Shown here: positions 6,210 through 10,768 of the stretch, one piece after another
How positions within the stretch are numbered: position 1 is the first letter of the stretch
Layout of the letters: every line of letters starts with the position of its first letter
Assembly (NCBI GenBank): GCA_019693395.1
Contig: JAAMXP010003294.1
Span: forward strand, 1-10,768
Length of the DNA: 10,768 nucleotides
Direction of reading: 5' to 3'
Origin: Ettlia oleoabundans
Taxonomy: Eukaryota > Chlorophyta > Chlorophyceae > Chlamydomonadales
The notes under the pieces: model-generated
Seen by the model: only the letters and a program-made list of their open reading frames with translations
What the model was told of the DNA's origin: nothing
Databases searched by the model: none
Translations under genes and position numbers: made by a program

Positions 6210-8201
6210 ATGGCGGAGCACACGATCAGCGACCTGCCCACGTTTCTGCTTAGCGACATCTTTGCCAGCGTGCAGCAAACCAGGGCCAAGATGCCGTGCC
6301 TGAAAGGATCAGGGGGGCAGGGTTTCGGTACGGGTCATCATAGTGCGTTGCCGCCGCCACATGCCCACCGCCTCCGACCTCACCTCTAGCACCTCTCCCC
6401 AAACCCTGCCTTTTTATTCCCTTCAGGCATGGCAGCTTGGCCCTGGTCTGCCGCAGCTGGCGGCAGCTAGCATTCAGCCCGCAGCTGCTAGAACGCGTGG
6501 CTGTCCAGCTGCAGGCACGGCAGGTGGGTGCTGGCGCCAGCACCACCTTAGCTGCTGGCGCCCCCTCAGGTGCGGCAAAGCAGCCACAACCGTCAGCACG
6601 AGGGCATCGTTACATCGCTGCAGCCGAGCAGGTCGCCAGCTTCTGGCGTTGGTTGGAGCGTTACGCAGCACAGCATGTGCAGCAGATTGATATTGACATC
6701 GTGGTTAGCTGGCACCGTCTTCAGGAGGAGGTTCCGCCACTTAGTTGCCAGTGGCAGGGGATGCCTTGGGGGCTGCAGCTGCATCGGGCGCTGGTACGCT
6801 GCCAGGCTATGGCCCACCTGTCAGTCAGCTTGCGGGGCATCCCTCTATCGCTGCCATTTGACGCTGCTAGCCTCGACGCGGCAAAGCACCAGCTGCTCTC
6901 GCTGTGCCTAGCATGCTGTGGCACTCTGCAAGTCAACGGCTTGTGGGTGCTGACAGCCTTGCAGCGCCTGCACCTGCGAGGGCGGCCTGTAGACCTGGAT
7001 GGCTTGGGCTTCTCTCACCTGGGTGCTCCGCAGCTGGGTGCTGCTGGAGCTGTGCAGCAACTTCAGCAAGCGAGCAGCACCTCCGCACCCCCGGCCTCGC
7101 TCTCCTCACGGCCCGCTGGTCAACTGCCTGGTCAAACGCCTGGTCAAACAGCTTGCTCCTCAGGCCTGCCGCCCAGCTTGACCAGTCTTGAGCTAGACGG
7201 CTATGTCGATTTCAGGAGCTCTGTGCAACGGGCGTTACCGCCTCAGGTGGGTGGTGGTGGCAGAGTGGCACGTTGCACAGAACATGCATGCCCGCTTTGC
7301 CTTCCAGTGCCCAGTTTAGGTTGCTGTTAAGCTGGGTGTTGGATGCTTGGGCGTGGGCTGCTTGCATCATTCCCTATCAGCTAACCCACATGCGCGCTTA
7401 GGCCCAACTAGGCCAGCAAACACCATCTTTGCTCTCAGTACATATGTGTGCCCCATCCTCCTTCACCCCCCTCTGCAGCTGACGTCTTTGAAGCAGCTGC
7501 GCCGCCTCGTGATCGGTAACCCCCGCTCCCTCAGCGGCGCCGATTTCTCTGCCCTTTCACGCCTCACAAACCTGGAGGTGCTGGTGCTTTCCTGCTGTCA
7601 ACACGTGCCTGTTTGCCTGTCCGCGCTGTGCACGCTGCGAGCGCTGCGATTGGACAACTGTCCCGACCAGGAGTTAGTCGCAATCCAGGCGTTAGTGCCG
7701 CTTTCCAGCATGAGGCACCTTGCTCTAGCTGGCGTGCAGCACCTTCCAGACGCGCTCACAGCGCTCACTCAGCTGTCAGCCTTCAGCTGGTGCGACTCCC
7801 CCTCAACCAGCCCCGCTTTGCCAGCTGGGCGCTGGCTGGCGGGGCTGCGGCGGGTGGCGCTTTCTTCCTGCACGGCAGTGGGAAACCTTCCGGTTCTAGC
7901 TCTCGCTACACAGCTGGAGTGCCTGGTTGTACAGGGCCCAGCCAGCCCCACACCGGGAGATGTTGAAGTGGAGCTGGGGCTGGCTGACTGGGCCTCCCTG
8001 CACAGCAGCCTGCAGCACCTGGCCGTGTCTTTCAGCCGTCAACCAGACATGTGCAACCAGCAGCTGACTTGGGACATGCACAGCAGCTTCTGGCAGCAAT
8101 ATTGGCAGCCATTCAACGTCGGGCTGGCCAAGCTGCAGCTGCGGCCCTCGTTCAGCCTGGAACGTGGCGATGCGCTGCTGGACGAGCTGGAGCATCCCTG
8201 A
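6210..8201 (+). CDS. F-box protein with C-terminal leucine-rich repeats (three exons)
   Basis: Best model: 6210-6295, 6427-7246, 7479-8201, phases 2 and 0, 1629 nt, 542 residues. The ATG has TAA in frame four codons upstream (6198-6200). Residues 7-50 form an F-box: ISDLPTFLLSDIFASV, then HGSLALVCRSWRQLAFSP. The F-box binds Skp1 in SCF ubiquitin ligases. From about residue 190 on, degenerate LRRs follow, e.g. LQRLHLRGRPVDLDGL, SLTSLELDG, LKQLRRLVIGN, LTNLEVLVLSCC and LRALRLDNC, the likely substrate-binding part. Intron 2 (7247-7478) has GTGGGT and CTCTGCAG and joins PPQ to LTSLKQL. Intron 1 is uncertain. The canonical donor at 6296 adds four residues (AKMP) to the F-box loop, while the best-spaced F-box would need a non-canonical junction near 6283. 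The fragment in RPS20 intron 2 shows that the family has more than one member. The substrate is unknown. Confidence 0.85.
6280..6446. repeat. 46-bp imperfect inverted repeat spanning intron 1 of the F-box gene
   Basis: Arms 6280-6325 and 6401-6446 (reverse complement) match at 37 of 46 positions without gaps, including 11 identical bases (CCAGGGCCAAG) and 10 (GGCAGGGTTT); the spacer is 75 bases. The right arm covers the 3' splice site and the first 20 coding bases of exon 2 (HGSLALV), so the left arm is an antisense copy of that junction. Weaker matching continues about 12 bases outward. Confidence 0.85.
7116..7151 (+). repeat. Three 12-bp tandem repeats coding PGQT in the F-box gene
   Basis: Units CTGGTCAACTGC, CTGGTCAAACGC and CTGGTCAAACAG are adjacent and in frame, giving GQLPGQTPGQTA. 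They lie in a Pro/Ser-rich linker between LRR segments. Confidence 0.8.
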
Positions 8202-8550
8202 ATGTCTGCTGTTGACAGCTGTTAATGTGCCGCAGTGAATCGCCTTCCCTGACGGTTGTGTTACTCCTATTTGTAACAACCTCTCGTATTTCTTCATGTT
8301 GCGCACCATATGCAACACACACCGCAAATAAGTTGTGAGGAGCTACATCGAAAGAGTGGTAAATGGGATGGGGGCGCTGACACAGACGATCGGCAGTTCA
8401 GCAAAGGCAGAAGCTCTATTTTGAGAGCCAGGCACTGGCGAGAAACGCAAGTGCGATGAGATGCAAGGAAGGCACACAAAGCTAATCAGCCTGGGAAGCG
8501 GGGGCACACCCACCCTCTGCAAAGGGCACGCATGCCACGAGATTGCTGGC
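8202..8550. other. Convergent 3' intergenic region
   Basis: This 349-bp stretch separates the stop codons of the plus-strand F-box gene and the minus-strand segment at 8551, and should consist of the two 3' UTRs. Apart from TGTAA at 8272 I see no structure worth naming. Confidence 0.6.
8272..8276 (+). terminator. Candidate polyadenylation signal TGTAA of the F-box gene
   Basis: TGTAA lies 71 bases after the stop codon on the sense strand, a typical position in chlorophyte genes. It precedes the converging minus-strand gene by about 280 bases. Confidence 0.6.
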
Positions 8551-8883
8551 TTACACGCTGAGCTTAACCACGAGGGTGTCTGCTTGGAAACTGTCGGTCA
8601 TATACACAGTGGCAGTGTAGCTTTTGCCGCCGACCTCACCGCAGGCCATCTGCTTCACCTCCTGGTTGTGGAGTTGGATCACGTAACCCCCACCCGGGCC
8701 GCTGTGCCACAGGTGCTCAGGGCCATCTGCGTTGGGCTCCAGCACATGCTTCCTGGAGATCTTCTCGGTTGTGAGGTTGTGCAGCGGTAGGTGTGGCACC
8801 GCCTTGACATCAAAGTTGTTCCGGTGCCTGCGATTCCATGCCGGGCAGCACCTGGGAAAGCCGTGTGCTTTGAGGGCGAACAT
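8551..8883 (-). CDS. Unrecognised protein or 3' exon (110 residues as read)
   Basis: I do not recognise this protein. The minus frame from the ATG at 8883, in good context (GCCGCCATG), to TAA at 8551 is 110 residues. The part from about residue 24 to the end has coding character: strongly GC-rich third positions and a balanced globular composition. Stretches include NNFDVKAVPHLPLHNLTTEK, ISRKHVLEPN, GGGYVIQLHNQEVKQMACGE and SYTATVYMTDSFQADTLVVK. The N-terminal part (FPRCCPAWNRRHR) looks non-coding. A plausible 3' splice site (TCGCAG, just before GCACCGGAACAAC) would make this the last exon of a larger gene, or the remnant of one, with upstream exons beyond 8845. No exon upstream in the window could be identified. 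No signal peptide or membrane segment is evident. Confidence 0.45.
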   Translation of the reverse strand: MFALKAHGFPRCCPAWNRRHRNNFDVKAVPHLPLHNLTTEKISRKHVLEPNADGPEHLWHSGPGGGYVIQLHNQEVKQMACGEVGGKSYTATVYMTDSFQADTLVVKLSV

Positions 8884-9188
8884 GGCGGCCTCAAGGCTTT
8901 TTGCAAGTTTGCTGTTGCCCCCTCTCCACATCTACAGCCTGCCGAATCAGCCCAGGGAATGACATGCATACTCAACTGCAGGCTAACACGGCGCAACTGC
9001 CAAGTATCTGGCCACTCAAGCTTGACCCATCCCACAGCCTTACGTGAGCTTCATCCATGGCACCAGGCCACCCAAGTTGTCCGGCATATTTAGGAGGTTA
9101 AAAAATAAATTTGCTGCGCGTTGTGCATGTGACAGGCATCAGCTTCAGGCAGCGTCAGGGGGCCATGACATGCAACCGTGCGGTAGCA

Positions 9189-9224
9189 GTACTGCCGGCA
9201 TTGGCGGCAGCTTTGCCGCAGTAC
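9189..9224. repeat. Hairpin-forming inverted repeat with one bulge
   Basis: GTACTGCCGGCA (9189-9200) pairs with TGCCGCAGTAC (9214-9224) with one bulged C and a 13-base loop. It lies in the gene-free stretch. Function is unknown. Confidence 0.6.
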
Positions 9225-10237
9225 CGCCCTCTCGTTGCAAGACTTACGGCGATGCTCACGGGATCCGCCATTGGGCGTGATGTGACCTATGCGGGGAGGA
9301 CAGGGTGTGAAACCCTCGATTCCAGCGGGTAAGACGTCAATATAGTAGGGCATGGCACGATGTTTTGGCTCACCCCGTTGCTCAAGGATTATCAAAAAAG
9401 CCGATGCCCAGTTCTAGCGAGTCCCAGGAATGAAGCAGTCAGCAACGAGGGTAATCCGACACGGCGGCGTTGAAGGGCTGCCCTAACGTGGTTTATTTTG
9501 AGCAATCACTATGGGTGAAACATTCAAGGTCGGCTCTGGCGCAGAATTGAGGTCCAAAGTACCGGCAGCGCGGGTACGCGATGAGAGCCGATGAGCTGGC
9601 CCCTGAGAGCGCTAGTTGGAACATGCAGGTAGTGAACCGCGTGCTTCATCAGCACATGCCTAATCATTCTCAACCGTGCGCAGCAGCGGCATGTAGGGCC
9701 GTTGCTGTGTTTGTGAGTGCGGCGGCGGGGAGGGTGGGCGGAGGTTGGTTACGGCATTTAGTTAAACAACAATGGTGTCTGTGACGCAAACTGGCTGGGC
9801 ATCCAGGCTGCCCTGCCATTACGATCCTCAACCACCCGTAGAACAGCAGCAGCCGCAGGCGAGGCAGGTGGGTGTGTGAGCGCTTGGGCAGCGGCAATCA
9901 GGGGCAGCGGTGGAGGGTGGTGATGGCCCTTGTCAAGCCCGGTGTGTCAGATTAATCACCAGTTTAGTCAGACTATGTAATAGACTAACCTAAAAACCAT
10001 GTTTCTCTGCTTTCTCTTTCCTGGCAAGCTCGCTGGCATTACCCTCCACCACCTTGATTGCAACAGCAATAGTTGAATAGGCATCAGAGCAAACACCCAG
10101 CATGGCGGCATGATGCAGCGTGCACAGCATGCACTGCAACTGCCGGTGGGTTCTCAACTCCTTTAATGCACCTTTTTATGCACCTGCTTGCCTGCCTCAT
10201 GACTGGCATAAACTGCTGCAAATAGTCACCAAGACAT

Positions 10238-10256
10238 GTGTATGCATTGCATACAC
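10238..10256. repeat. 9-bp perfect inverted repeat
   Basis: GTGTATGCA and TGCATACAC flank a single T, an odd-length palindrome about 80 bases downstream of the stop of the minus-strand gene at 10335. It could act at the 3' end of that transcript or be chance. Confidence 0.6.
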
Positions 10257-10334
10257 GCATTTTGGAATCCCACATGTGGCGTCATTTCTCCTCAGGTAAT
10301 GGCGTCACCACTAAAGTTAAAACTAGTGCAGGCG

Positions 10335-10699
10335 TCATTCTTGGAGCTTGGGCGGGCGGGCCGCCTTCTCCTCGATGCCTGAGGTGCCAAACCGCGACCG
10401 CAGCACCTTGATGACGTCCTCCAGGCTAGCTCCCTGCAGGCGGTCAAGGTCAGCTGCATGTGAGATGCTGGTTGCAGCATGGGGAGCCGGTCCTGCACTT
10501 GTGTTGGGGCACAACAGGCGGCACATGAAGCAGAGAGTGCACACAAGAGACACAGAGTTGAGATTATGTTGCAACATGCAATGTGCAACATGCTCTGCAT
10601 CCCCAGTGCGATGCAGCACATCGTTACACAGGTTAGCAGATATACAGCGGGCTAATGCATCCCGCGCACCCTACCTGAGCATTCAGAAGCACAACCCAT
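10335..10699 (-). CDS. Possible two-exon small protein, or the last exons of a larger gene
   Basis: The second exon (10453-10335) is the firmer part: acceptor ATGCAG, then DLDRLQGASLEDVIKV, LRSRFGTSGIEEKAARPPK, LQE and stop, with GC-rich third positions and an amphipathic helical look. A short upstream exon at 10699-10675 starts with ATG, encodes MGCASECS and ends at the donor GTAGGG in the matching phase 1. Joined, they give 144 nt, a 47-residue protein. MGC at the N-terminus suggests lipid modification, but residue 6 is Glu, which fits N-myristoylation poorly. The first exon could instead be internal, since CTCTCAG precedes its ATG, with more of the gene beyond the right edge. I do not recognise the family. 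Confidence 0.4.
10566..10591. repeat. 8-bp inverted repeat in the intron of the right-end gene
   Basis: ATGTTGCA (10566-10573) and TGCAACAT (10584-10591) are exact reverse complements separated by 10 bases. They fall within the proposed intron 10454-10674. Confidence 0.5.
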
Positions 10700-10768
10700 C
10701 TGAGAGCTTACAGCCCCAGCCTAAAGCCAGACACCCTACATAAATGCCTGCCGTCCCCCGCGCGCGGA

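Larger units (their letters stand above)
8884..10334. other. About 1.45 kb without a supportable gene
   Basis: Open frames here are short, lack third-position bias and show no recognisable motifs. Earlier exons of the segment at 8551 could hide in the left part. Visible structures are two hairpin-capable repeats (9189-9224 and 10238-10256) and an AT-rich run near 9095-9113. No tRNA, rRNA or repeat array is seen. Confidence 0.6.

Noticed and set aside
9090..9395. Minus-strand open frame of 101 codons in the gene-free stretch
   Set aside because: Cys/His/Arg-rich composition without motif or codon bias; the hairpin 9189-9224 lies within it.
9581..9897. Short open frames on both strands
   Set aside because: They overlap each other and show neither codon bias nor family similarity.

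Overview
The window looks like nuclear DNA from a green alga (Chlorophyta). Genes are split by short GT-AG introns, coding exons have GC-rich third positions, and TGTAA polyadenylation motifs follow several stops. The proteins that can be named are eukaryotic: 40S ribosomal protein S20, an MCRS1-type FHA protein, an F-box protein with leucine-rich repeats, and a nucleotide-sugar transporter. A chlorophycean or trebouxiophycean alga is likely, but this is inferred from gene structure and protein style, not from a database match.

Layout: (1) 376-1194, minus strand: first three exons of a drug/metabolite-transporter-superfamily nucleotide-sugar transporter, the rest lying beyond the left edge. 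(2) 1912-4063, minus: three-exon gene for an MCRS1-like protein with a C-terminal FHA domain. (3) 4540-5685, plus: a complete four-exon RPS20 gene, head to head with the MCRS1-like gene across a 476-bp shared promoter region. (4) 6210-8201, plus: a three-exon F-box/LRR gene. (5) 8551-8883, minus: an unrecognised coding segment that converges on the F-box gene. (6) 8884-10334: about 1.45 kb with no gene I can support. (7) 10335-10699, minus: a possible two-exon gene for a 47-residue protein, or the 3' end of a larger gene.

The genes do not form a pathway; this is ordinary eukaryotic gene packing. The unusual parts are structural. Intron 2 of RPS20 holds a decayed piece of an F-box/LRR paralogue: 126 bp, ungapped, about 75% identical to the intact gene 1.5 kb downstream, with an in-frame stop. 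A perfect 17-bp hairpin sits inside that piece. The first intron of the intact F-box gene carries an inverted copy of its own 3' splice junction, giving a 46-bp, 80% matched inverted repeat across the splice site. I saw no mobile-element gene, CRISPR array, rRNA or tRNA.
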